Numbered from the stretch's first letter, positions 1 through 6,113 are shown. The stretch is 6,574 nucleotides of DNA from Caldifarciminota bacterium (GCA_903908785.1 CAIVTL010000528.1:1-6574), one strand, 5' to 3'. The notes: a model not told the origin generated them from the letters alone. A program made the numbers and translations.

Positions 1-340
1 CATTCTTTCCGCCCTGGCAGATGAGGAACGCGACGCCGGCTTCGGATGCGGAAGCGTCCTGCCCCATGATGTCGCCAATCCGGTGGGTGACGCTGAGACC
101 GCCGGGGACGCAGGCGTTGAGCGGGGCATTGCCCGCTGCTACCGCCGCCGCGTAACCGTCGCAGCCGGGAAAGCCGCAAGCGCCGCAGTTGGCCCCGGGC
201 AGCACGGCCCGAACCGCGGTCTCTCGCTCGTCGACCCGGACTGATAGCTTCAGTGATGCGACCAGGAGCAGGATGGCTATAAGCAGGCCGGCGCCGCCGA
301 GTACGGCCAGCGCCTTGATGACGAGGCCCCAGTCAATCAT
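1..340 (-). CDS. rnfB: RnfB, iron-sulfur subunit of the RNF complex (5' part, cut by the window edge)
   Basis: This is the N-terminal 113 residues of RnfB, the subunit thought to accept electrons from reduced ferredoxin and feed them into the membrane part of RNF. The protein starts MIDWGLVIK and has one hydrophobic anchor at about residues 5-30, followed by the charged turn VDERE. The 4Fe-4S domain then follows: NCGACGFPGC with Cys52, Cys55 and Cys60, and Cys77 before PGG. This CxxCxxxxC-x16-C pattern is the one typical of RnfB. A further Cys near residue 108 lies at the start of the linker to the bacterial-type ferredoxin domains, which are outside the window. The ATG at 340 lies 3 bases after the rnfA stop. 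No strong Shine-Dalgarno is seen, so coupling to rnfA translation is likely. Identification is firm; total length is unknown. Confidence 0.95.
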   Translation of the reverse strand, partial: MIDWGLVIKALAVLGGAGLLIAILLLVASLKLSVRVDERETAVRAVLPGANCGACGFPGCDGYAAAVAAGNAPLNACVPGGLSVTHRIGDIMGQDASASEAGVAFLICQGGKN

Positions 341-343
341 GCT

Positions 344-928
344 TCAGATGGTAATCCCGAACAGGTTGGCGAAGCCGAGGAAGGCGAGCGAGATGAGCGA
401 CGCGCCGACAAAGGCAATCGGGTAGCCGCGGAACGAGGGGGAGACCGGCGAGTCTTCGAGCCGCTCGCGGATGGCCGCGAAAAGGATGATGGCGAGCGAG
501 TAGCCGCCGCCGACCCCGAGCGCGTAGATGGTCGCCTGCAGGAGGTTGAACCCGTAGTCCACGTTGAGGAACGTGACTGCGAGTATGGCGCAGTTGGTCG
601 TAATCAAAGGCAGGTAGATGCCCATGGCCGAGTAGAGCCCGCGCATGTACTTCCTCAGAAACATCTCGACGAACTGGACCAGGCCGGCGATGACGAGGAT
701 GAAGACCGCGGTGCGGAGGAATCCCAGGCCGAGCGGCAGGAGTAGGGCGTGCCAGAGTACCCAGCAGACCCATGCCGCGAGCATCGTCACAAAGACGACC
801 GCCGCGCTCATACCGACCGACGTGTCCATCGACGTCGAGACACCGAAGAAGGAGCAGAGCGCGATGAAGCGCATCAACAGGATGTTGTTGACCAGAAACG
901 CGCCGATGAAAATCTTGGTGAGGCTCAT
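344..928 (-). CDS. rnfA: RnfA, integral membrane subunit of the RNF complex
   Basis: RnfA is a polytopic membrane protein homologous to NqrE and a pseudo-symmetric partner of RnfE. Together they hold a 2Fe-2S cluster inside the membrane and form part of the ion/electron route. The 194-residue length is normal for the family. Six hydrophobic segments can be traced. The family signatures are present: FLVNNILL at 11-18, Cys25 in ALCSFFGVS, and Cys113 in LITTNCAIL; Cys25 and Cys113 are the expected cluster ligands. The residues around the ligands differ from the version I know as usual (G[IL]CPFxGVS and NCAILG): here Ala replaces Gly, Ser replaces Pro, and Ala follows NCAIL. The start ATG is 3 bases after the rnfE stop. 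An AAAGG at 940-936, overlapping the last codons of rnfE, sits 7 bases before the ATG and supports this start. Confidence is high. Confidence 0.96.
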   Translation of the reverse strand: MSLTKIFIGAFLVNNILLMRFIALCSFFGVSTSMDTSVGMSAAVVFVTMLAAWVCWVLWHALLLPLGLGFLRTAVFILVIAGLVQFVEMFLRKYMRGLYSAMGIYLPLITTNCAILAVTFLNVDYGFNLLQATIYALGVGGGYSLAIILFAAIRERLEDSPVSPSFRGYPIAFVGASLISLAFLGFANLFGITI

Positions 929-931
929 GGG

Positions 932-1546
932 TTAACCTTTGTCGAGTTTGAGCTTGATTACCAGTGCCTTAAGGATGCCGATGAGGAAGAACGCGCCGGG
1001 CGGGAAAATCATGAACAGCATCGGCGCGCTGCGGTACCAGGCCGGGGTCACGACTTTGCCGAAGATGGTGCCGGCCGCGAAGAACTCGCGGACCGAGCCC
1101 ATGACCACGAGCAGCAGGGTGAAGCCGAGCGAGTTGCCCAGCCCGTCGAGGAAGGAGTCGAAGACGCCGTGGTTGTAGGCGAACGCCTCGGCCCGGCCGA
1201 GGATGATGCAGTTGACCACAATCAGCGGGACGAAGACGCCGAGCACGCGGTAGAGCGAGGGCTGGTAGGCCTGCAGCGCGTAGTCGATGATGGTGACGAA
1301 CGTCGAGATGATGATGATGAATATCGGGATGCGGATTGAAGGCTGGATGAACTTGCGCACGAGCGAGATGACGACGTTCGAGAGGATGAGCACGAACGAC
1401 GCGGCCGCGGACATGCCGAGTGCGTCGCGGGCCGACGTGGTCGTGGCGAGCGTGGGGCAGAGCCCGATCATCAGGATGAGGGTCGGGTTCTCCTTGATGA
1501 TGCCGGTGGTAAGGTAGGAAAGACGGGAGGGTTTTGTCCGGGTCAT
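932..1546 (-). CDS. rnfE: RnfE, integral membrane subunit of the RNF complex
   Basis: RnfE is the NqrD-like membrane subunit that pairs with RnfA around the intramembrane 2Fe-2S cluster. The 204 residues match the usual length. After a short polar N-terminus, the signature KENPTLILMIGLCPTLA places Cys30 in the first membrane helix. The second signature, VNCIILGRAEAFA, gives Cys113. ALGMSAA near 42-48 and SVREF in the second half are also typical. Six hydrophobic segments are apparent, and the C-terminus is basic (KALVIKLKLDKG). The ATG shares the ATGA overlap (1546-1543) with the rnfG stop. No good Shine-Dalgarno lies at the right distance, so re-initiation by ribosomes finishing rnfG is the likely mode of translation. 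rnfE versus rnfA is decided by the RAEAFA motif after the second cysteine and by the operon order. Confidence 0.96.
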   Translation of the reverse strand: MTRTKPSRLSYLTTGIIKENPTLILMIGLCPTLATTTSARDALGMSAAASFVLILSNVVISLVRKFIQPSIRIPIFIIIISTFVTIIDYALQAYQPSLYRVLGVFVPLIVVNCIILGRAEAFAYNHGVFDSFLDGLGNSLGFTLLLVVMGSVREFFAAGTIFGKVVTPAWYRSAPMLFMIFPPGAFFLIGILKALVIKLKLDKG

Positions 1547-2079
1547 GGTTTCAGGTGTTCCGAATACTTGCTGATAGCCTGGGCCACGCCCCGCGCAACC
1601 GCCCGGGACGTGATGGTTGCCCCGGAGATAGCGTCAATCGTGCCGCCTTCCTGCTTCAGCGCTATGGCCGAATCAAGCCCGACAAACTGCCTCGCGAACC
1701 AGTCTTCGGTCGCCTTCAGGCCCAGACCCGGCGTCTCCTTTAAGCCTTCGGCCGGGGATGCGACCTTAAGCCCGACAATCCGGCCGGCAAGGTCCAGCCC
1801 GACCAGCACCGGCACCGGGCCGCCGTACCCGCGCCGGGCTGACCGAATGACGATGCCCGTCTTCGCGCCGGATTGGTTGAGGCCGTACCAGAGCGAGTCC
1901 TTGGTGATTTCCTTGAACGACTGCGCGGTCGCAAGCACCTGGCCGAGCGCGGAGTTGGTCGCATCAATCTTCTGCTGTTCAATCTTGGGCTTGGTCATGG
2001 CGAAGACCTCGGCCAGGGCGAACCCGGCCACCAGGCACGTGATGAGCAGCGAAACGACCATCCAGGTCCGGCTGTTCAT
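1543..2079 (-). CDS. rnfG: RnfG, covalent-FMN subunit of the RNF complex
   Basis: RnfG (NqrC-like) carries FMN bound covalently through a phosphoester to a threonine; the flavin faces the outer side of the membrane and relays electrons. The 178-residue protein has one N-terminal membrane anchor at about 7-27, then an extracytoplasmic FMN-binding domain. KETPGLG at 114-120 is the conserved family motif. DAISGATITS at 149-158 is the flavinylation site, with Thr155 of SGAT as the expected attachment residue. Attachment needs an ApbE-type flavin transferase, not present in this window. The ATG at 2079 overlaps the rnfD stop as ATGA. CAGGT at 2090-2086 (6 bases before the ATG) and AGAGG at 2095-2091 could serve as ribosome binding sites. 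The stop overlaps the rnfE start. It is slightly short for an RnfG, but no key motif is missing. Confidence 0.95.
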   Translation of the reverse strand: MNSRTWMVVSLLITCLVAGFALAEVFAMTKPKIEQQKIDATNSALGQVLATAQSFKEITKDSLWYGLNQSGAKTGIVIRSARRGYGGPVPVLVGLDLAGRIVGLKVASPAEGLKETPGLGLKATEDWFARQFVGLDSAIALKQEGGTIDAISGATITSRAVARGVAQAISKYSEHLKP

Positions 2080-3182
2080 GCTGCTACCTGCCTCTTACGC
2101 AGAGCCCCGAACGGGTGCGGCCGGGTCAGGCGGTCGATCAGGGGCGTGGCCACGTTCATCAGTAGAATGGAATAGGAACAGCCTTCCGGGTATCCGCCGT
2201 AGAGCCGGATGAGCATCGTGATGAGGCCGCAGCCGACGCCGAAGATGATGCGGCCTTTGGCGGTGATCGGTGAAGTGACATAGTCGGTGGCCATGAAGAA
2301 TGCGCCGAGAATGATGCCGCCGGAGAAGACGTGGAACCACGGCATCAGGTGACTGCCGGGTAGGACCAGCGCCAGCACGATGACCGTGCCGATGTAGGCA
2401 GCGGGAATGCGCCAGTCAACCACACGGAGGATAACGAGAAAGAGCGCGCCCACGAGCAGGAGCAGGGCCGAGGTTTCACCGAGACAGCCGCCGACGTTGC
2501 CGATGAAGAGCCGTTTCAGTTCGGCCAGCGAGTTCGCCTGCCGGAGCAGCTCGCTCAGGTTCATGTCCGGGGGCACAAGTTCGGCGGCGCGGCGGACCAG
2601 CGCCAGCGGGGTAGCAGCGCTGACCGCATCAAGCCCGGAGAGCGGCCCACCGTGAGGTTTGAGCCAGAGTGTGGTCATGTACGTGGGCCAGGAGACCATC
2701 AGGAACGCCCGGGCCGCGAGGGCCGGGTTAATGAAGTTGTGGCCGAGGCCGCCGAAGAACTGCTTGACCACGATGGTGGCAAAGGCGGCGCCGATGATCG
2801 GCATCCAGAGCGGGACACCGGGCGGCAGGTTGTAGGCGAGGAGCAGGCCGGTGATGACCGCGCTGCCGTCAAAGGGAGTGGGCTTGCGGCCGAATGCCTT
2901 CTGGGCCAGCGAGTCGAAGAGAATCGAAGACGCGACCGAGAGGGCGACGAGCAGGAGCGACCTCGGGCCGAAGAACCAGACCGAGCCGCCAAGCGCGGGC
3001 AGCAGGGCGAACACGACCAGCCACATGATGCGGCTGACCGTGGCGGGGGACCGGGTGTGCGGGGAGGCGGACACGACGAAGGTTGAGGTTAAGGTTAAGG
3101 TTGAGACCGGAGGCGAACTGGCTTCCTTCACGTTTGCCTTAACCTCAACCTCAGCCTTAACCTTAATCTCATCCTCGTTCAC
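2076..3182 (-). CDS. rnfD: RnfD, membrane covalent-FMN subunit of the RNF complex, with a repeat-derived N-terminal extension
   Basis: RnfD (NqrB-like) is the large membrane subunit with a covalently bound FMN. I place the start at GTG 3182-3180, which overlaps the rnfC stop as GTGA and has GGAG (3194-3191) 8 bases upstream; this gives 368 residues. The frame stays open upstream into rnfC, but that part is out-of-frame rnfC sequence. Normal RnfD sequence begins at about residue 36 (VVSASPHTRSP, then RIMWLVVFALLPA). Residues 5-34 are encoded by the palindromic repeat and alternate Val with Lys/Glu, then Thr with Leu/Ser. Conserved blocks follow: DGSAVITGLLLAYNLPP (105-121), GGLGHNFINPALAARAF (144-160), DAVSAATPLA (185-194, Thr191 being the expected flavinylated residue), GNVGGCLGETS (228-238) and FFMATDYVTSPIT near 295-307. 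About ten membrane segments are visible. A later GTG at 3074 would remove the extension but has no ribosome binding site. Confidence 0.94.
   Translation of the reverse strand: MNEDEIKVKAEVEVKANVKEASSPPVSTLTLTSTFVVSASPHTRSPATVSRIMWLVVFALLPALGGSVWFFGPRSLLLVALSVASSILFDSLAQKAFGRKPTPFDGSAVITGLLLAYNLPPGVPLWMPIIGAAFATIVVKQFFGGLGHNFINPALAARAFLMVSWPTYMTTLWLKPHGGPLSGLDAVSAATPLALVRRAAELVPPDMNLSELLRQANSLAELKRLFIGNVGGCLGETSALLLLVGALFLVILRVVDWRIPAAYIGTVIVLALVLPGSHLMPWFHVFSGGIILGAFFMATDYVTSPITAKGRIIFGVGCGLITMLIRLYGGYPEGCSYSILLMNVATPLIDRLTRPHPFGALRKRQVAA
3079..3170 (+). repeat. Palindromic GGTTRA-rich repeat, copy A, inside the 5' end of rnfD
   Basis: Read on the plus strand, the left arm 3081-3105 consists of GGTT(G/A)A hexamers and the right arm 3144-3168 of the complementary (T)TAACC/TCAACC units. 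The two 25-base arms are complementary at 21 of 25 positions by my hand alignment, around a loop of 38 bases. The core AAGGTTGAGACCGGAGGC (3097-3114) recurs exactly at 4566-4583, and CTCAGCCTTAACC (3150-3162) recurs at 4607-4619, so this is a dispersed element rather than ordinary low complexity. It lies wholly within rnfD and keeps the reading frame, encoding roughly residues 5-34. Its base composition is much less GC-rich than the neighbouring coding sequence. Confidence 0.8.
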
Positions 3183-4489
3183 TGCTTGCGCTCCGTGCCT
3201 GCGAGTTCGGACTTGGCGTATTTGAATTGATGCACGAGACGAATACGGGCCGGGCAGGCCCAGGCGCAGCACCCGCACTCGATGCAGTCCTTGACGTGTT
3301 CGGCTTGGGCGTCTTCCAGCCGGCCGCGTCGGATGAGATTGTTTAGTCGGAGCGGGGCCAGGCTCATCGGGCAGACCTGGATGCACCGGCCGCAGCGGAT
3401 GCAGTCGTGCTCCTCGAACAGAGTGGCCGCGCGGTCGAGTACCAGCACGCCGGAAGTTCCCTTGACCACGGGCACGTCGTCGGAACTGACCGCGATGCCC
3501 ATCATCGGGCCGCCCATGATGACCTTGCCGACTTCCGTAGAATAGCCGCCGCAGAAATCTATCAGGCTCTTGACCGGCGTGCCGATGCGGACACGCAGGT
3601 TCTTCGGTTCCCTGACTCCGGGGCCGGTCACGGTCATCACGCGCTCGTACAGGGGCCGGCCGAAACGGAGTGCGTCCCGCACCGCGAGCGCTGTGCCGAC
3701 ATTCTGTACCACGCAGCCGACGTCCATCGGCAGTCCGCCGGACGGCACTTCGCGCCTGAGGCAGGCCTTGATGAGCTGCTTCTCTGCTCCCTGCGGGTAC
3801 CTGGTTCTGAGCTTCCTGACCTTGAACCCGGTCGCCGCGACAGCTGCGGTCATGGCCTTCACCGCGTCGGGTTTGTTGTCCTCGATTGCGATAATGACGT
3901 TCTTCACGCCGAGAGCTCCGGCCATGATGGTCGTGCCTTCAACTAACCCGGCTGGCTGTTCCAGCATCAGCCGGTGGTCCGCGGTCAGGAACGGCTCGCA
4001 CTCGCAGCCGTTGATGAGCAGCGTGTCAATCGGTTTCTCTTTCGGCGGAGAGAGCTTGAAGAAGGTCGGGAACGCCGCGCCACCCAAGCCAACGACGCCC
4101 GCGAACCGGATGGTCTCGATTGTCTGCTCGGCCGTGAATGAGGAGTAGTCGCGTTCTGCTATCGAGTCGTCGAGCGTGTCGGCTCCGTCCGAGTCGATGA
4201 TGACGGTCGGACCGCGCCGGCCGGTCAGCGGATGGGGCAAATCCGCGATGTCGGCGACGGTGCCGGAAATCGAGGCATGGGTTGCGGCCGAGATAAGGCC
4301 GCCCGGTTCGCCGATGAGCGTGCCGGTCTTCACCTGGTCGCCCGTCTTGATGACCGGGCGGGAGGGCGCCCCCGCGTGCTGGGACAAAGGGATATAGACC
4401 CGCGCAGGCAGAGGAAGCACCGCGACCGGTCTATGTTCGGTGGCTTCCTTGTCTTCACGAGGGTGGATTCCGCCGCGGAAAGTGAACAT
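3179..4489 (-). CDS. rnfC: RnfC, NADH/FMN-binding iron-sulfur subunit of the RNF complex
   Basis: RnfC is the peripheral cytoplasmic subunit where NAD+ is reduced (or NADH oxidised); it is related to the NuoF/Nqo1 fold. The 436 residues match the compact form found in CDGEAB operons. The protein starts MFTFRGGIHPREDKE, the usual RnfC beginning (TFxGGIHPxxxKE), so ATG 4489 is well supported. Residues 30-100 are the lipoyl-like barrel region. The glycine-rich GVVGLGGAAFPT at 131-142 is the nucleotide/FMN-binding loop, followed by INGCECEP (159-166) and GCVVQNVGTALA (258-269). Two 4Fe-4S sites follow: Cys363, 366, 369 and 373, and Cys402, 405, 408 and 412, each as CxxCxxCxxxCP. It is the first gene of the operon, with a strong promoter directly upstream and almost no leader. 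The stop overlaps the rnfD GTG start. Confidence 0.97.
   Translation of the reverse strand: MFTFRGGIHPREDKEATEHRPVAVLPLPARVYIPLSQHAGAPSRPVIKTGDQVKTGTLIGEPGGLISAATHASISGTVADIADLPHPLTGRRGPTVIIDSDGADTLDDSIAERDYSSFTAEQTIETIRFAGVVGLGGAAFPTFFKLSPPKEKPIDTLLINGCECEPFLTADHRLMLEQPAGLVEGTTIMAGALGVKNVIIAIEDNKPDAVKAMTAAVAATGFKVRKLRTRYPQGAEKQLIKACLRREVPSGGLPMDVGCVVQNVGTALAVRDALRFGRPLYERVMTVTGPGVREPKNLRVRIGTPVKSLIDFCGGYSTEVGKVIMGGPMMGIAVSSDDVPVVKGTSGVLVLDRAATLFEEHDCIRCGRCIQVCPMSLAPLRLNNLIRRGRLEDAQAEHVKDCIECGCCAWACPARIRLVHQFKYAKSELAGTERKQ
3180..3194 (-). promoter_or_regulatory. Ribosome binding site and GTGA coupling junction that sets the rnfD start
   Basis: On the minus strand GGAG (3194-3191) lies 8 bases before GTG (3182-3180), and that GTG overlaps the rnfC TGA. 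This combination is the reason for choosing GTG 3182, and it means the repeat that follows is translated as part of RnfD. Confidence 0.7.
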
Positions 4490-4501
4490 CAGCGCGCCGG
4501 G

Positions 4502-4529
4502 ATTGTAGCGTGCGCCTCCCGACTGTCAA
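4502..4529 (-). promoter_or_regulatory. Sigma70-type promoter of the rnf operon, near-leaderless
   Basis: On the minus strand a perfect -35 TTGACA (4529-4524) and a -10 TACAAT (4507-4502) are separated by 16 bases. The -10 ends 12 bases before the rnfC ATG (4489), so a start of transcription about 7 bases downstream leaves a leader of only about 5 bases. The GGGAGG at 4520-4515 lies inside the spacer of this promoter and about 25 bases from the ATG, so it cannot act as a ribosome binding site. The motif match is direct; the activity is inferred. Confidence 0.75.
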
Positions 4530-4544
4530 GCAGACGGGCCAGAG

Positions 4545-4627
4545 GAGAGGTTGAGGTAGAGGTTTAAGGTTGAGACCGGAGGCAAACCCGACTTCTTTGT
4601 CTTGATCTCAGCCTTAACCCTAGCCTT
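4545..4627 (+). repeat. Palindromic GGTTRA-rich repeat, copy B, in the divergent intergenic region
   Basis: This is a diverged relative of the element in rnfD, in the same orientation. It shares the 18-base core (4566-4583) and the 13-base right-arm block (4607-4619) exactly. The arms 4561-4577 and 4604-4620 are complementary at 14 of 17 positions, with a loop of 26 bases. It lies between the rnf promoter and the promoter of the lipoprotein gene, outside both genes when the ATG at 4692 is used. The DNA it contributes gives an in-frame TTG and ATG upstream of the lipoprotein gene, which I do not regard as starts. Confidence 0.75.
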
Positions 4628-4633
4628 CATGGG

Positions 4634-4655
4634 ATTCCGGCCGGATTCCGGCCGG
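4634..4655 (+). repeat. Tandem 11-bp repeat ATTCCGGCCGG x2 next to the -35 box
   Basis: Two exact copies of ATTCCGGCCGG (4634-4644 and 4645-4655) stand head to tail, each containing the palindrome CCGGCCGG. The second copy ends one base before the TTGACA at 4657. The 11-bp period is about one helical turn, so two bound protein units would lie on the same face of the DNA. A role as an operator or upstream activator site is possible but unproven. Confidence 0.6.
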
Positions 4656-4656
4656 G

Positions 4657-4685
4657 TTGACAGCAAGCCTTTGCCGTATTACGCT
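4657..4685 (+). promoter_or_regulatory. Putative promoter of the transglutaminase-like lipoprotein gene, leaderless
   Basis: A perfect -35 TTGACA (4657-4662) is followed after 17 bases by TACGCT (4680-4685), a weaker -10. Only CAAAAT separates this -10 from the ATG at 4692, so transcription would begin at or next to the A of the ATG. No purine-rich ribosome binding site lies upstream of that ATG, which agrees with a leaderless message. The -10 is the uncertain part. Confidence 0.55.
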
Positions 4686-4691
4686 CAAAAT

Positions 4692-6113
4692 ATGAGAAAC
4701 GTGATTATCCTCGCAGTTGCGGTCCTCGTGGCGGCCGGGTGCGGCGGCGCGAAGGCGGCCAAGACCGGTTCGGACAGCGCCGAAGCATGGTTGTCATCCA
4801 CGATTAACGGGCAGAAGGTCGGCTACTCATTGTACCGGTTCGACCAGTACCCCGGCGGCTACCGATTCGAAAGCTTCATCAAGATGACCGTCGCGATGGC
4901 GGGTAAGGAGCAGCGGATAGAATCCCGCTCGGTGGCCAACGCCGGGCCGGACCTGGCGCTGGAGAGTTTCACGTTTACGTTCTCGTCGCAGGACCGCTCG
5001 TTCGCGGTCAAGGGTCGGGTCGCCGGCGGCGAGCTGGTGTTTGACGCGCCGGGCGACAAGCAGGAGCGAACCATCAAGCTGACCGGGCCGATTTACCCGG
5101 CATCGGCCATCGGCCGCCTGGTGGTGGTCCGCAAGTTCGCCAAGGACTCGACGTACAAGGTGCCGGTCTTCGACGCGGCCGTGATGGGCGTAGTGCCGGC
5201 CGAGGTCAGGGTCATCGGTCGCGAGAAGGTGAAGGCCGGCGGCAAGGAATACGACGCGCTCAAGTTCACGACCAAGATGGCGAAGTTCGAGATGACGGCG
5301 TGGGTTGACGACAAGGGTATGTCCATTGTCGAAGCGTCGCCGCCGGGCATGAAGTCGGAGCGGACTACTGCGGACCAGGTGCTCAAGGCCGAACCTGAGG
5401 GGAGGAAATTCGACGTGCTGACGATGTTCCGCGTGCCGGTGGATACGGAGATTCCTGACGGGGCAAAGGTCAACCGGCTCAAGCTCGAAATCACCGGCGT
5501 CAATCCCAAGGACTACGACCTGGTCGGGCCGGGCCAGAAGGTCCTGACCACCAGCCCGTTCGTGGTCGAAATCAAGACCCCAGACGTCCCGACCGAGCCG
5601 GTACCGCTGCCCATCACCGTCGAGGCTGAGTTTCTGAATCCGTCGGTCTCAATCCAGTGCGACGCCCCGGAAATCAAGGCCAAGGCGAGTGAGGCAATCG
5701 GTGCAGAGAAGAATGCCGTGGTCGCGTCCCGCAAGCTGGTTTCGTGGGTTTTCACGGTTCTGGAGAAACAGGCGACCGCCTCATTCCCCAGTGCGCTCGA
5801 CGTGCTCAAGACCATGAAAGGCGACTGCAATGAGCATGCGGTGCTATTCGCCGCGCTGGCCCGGTCCGTCGGCATACCGACGAAGACCGCGGTCGGGCTC
5901 ATCTACATGAACCGGGCGTTCTACTACCATGCCTGGAACGAGGTCTACCTCGGGACGTGGATTCCGGTTGACGCTACATTCGGCGAGTTCCCGGCCAACG
6001 CCCTGCACTTCAAGCTGGCCGAAGGCGAGCTCAGCCAGCAGGCCGAGATACTCGGCCTGGTCGGCGCCGTCGGCATCAAGGTCAAAGAGTTCGGTCTCGC
6101 CCCGGCCGAATAG
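4692..6113 (+). CDS. Lipoprotein with C-terminal transglutaminase-like (cysteine protease fold) domain
   Basis: This predicted 473-residue exported lipoprotein starts MRNVIILAVAVLVAAGC. A basic N-terminus and hydrophobic stretch lead to a lipobox-like VAAGC with Cys17 as the lipidation site. Residues of about 25-345 form a soluble, probably beta-rich region that I cannot assign to a named family; its start (WLSSTINGQKVGYS) resembles the opening of similar transglutaminase-linked exported proteins. Residues of about 350-430 are a transglutaminase core: WVF near 352, Cys379 in GDCNEHA, His413 in YYHAWNEV and Asp427 in PVDATFG, with the family's His-to-Asp spacing. All three triad residues are present, so an active thiol enzyme (peptide cleavage or cross-linking) is plausible; the substrate is unknown. 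Longer starts at TTG 4602 or ATG 4629 would bury the signal peptide and lie upstream of the promoter. It is transcribed divergently from rnf; a functional link is not shown. Confidence 0.88.
   Translation: MRNVIILAVAVLVAAGCGGAKAAKTGSDSAEAWLSSTINGQKVGYSLYRFDQYPGGYRFESFIKMTVAMAGKEQRIESRSVANAGPDLALESFTFTFSSQDRSFAVKGRVAGGELVFDAPGDKQERTIKLTGPIYPASAIGRLVVVRKFAKDSTYKVPVFDAAVMGVVPAEVRVIGREKVKAGGKEYDALKFTTKMAKFEMTAWVDDKGMSIVEASPPGMKSERTTADQVLKAEPEGRKFDVLTMFRVPVDTEIPDGAKVNRLKLEITGVNPKDYDLVGPGQKVLTTSPFVVEIKTPDVPTEPVPLPITVEAEFLNPSVSIQCDAPEIKAKASEAIGAEKNAVVASRKLVSWVFTVLEKQATASFPSALDVLKTMKGDCNEHAVLFAALARSVGIPTKTAVGLIYMNRAFYYHAWNEVYLGTWIPVDATFGEFPANALHFKLAEGELSQQAEILGLVGAVGIKVKEFGLAPAE

Noticed and set aside
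749..1339. 196-residue plus-strand open frame rich in Asp, Glu, Arg and His
   Set aside because: It lies wholly antisense to rnfA/rnfE; its charged composition is the expected mirror of hydrophobic membrane-protein codons in GC-rich DNA, and it shows no family motif.
1568..2212. 214-residue plus-strand open frame
   Set aside because: It is antisense to rnfG and the end of rnfD, with no recognisable domain and no start signals; the minus-strand genes explain the region fully.
3079..3170. GGTTAA-type repeats as telomere-like or CRISPR sequence
   Set aside because: The units form one imperfect inverted repeat with a loop, with no regular spacers and no chromosome-end context.
3183..3386. Upstream extension of rnfD by 68 codons to 3386
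   Set aside because: This part is an out-of-frame reading of the second 4Fe-4S region of rnfC, Arg/Pro-rich and unlike RnfD; the GTGA junction with GGAG gives a better start.
4602..4691. Longer start (TTG 4602 or ATG 4629) for the lipoprotein gene
   Set aside because: It would place about 20-30 repeat-derived residues before the lipoprotein signal peptide and start upstream of the likely promoter.
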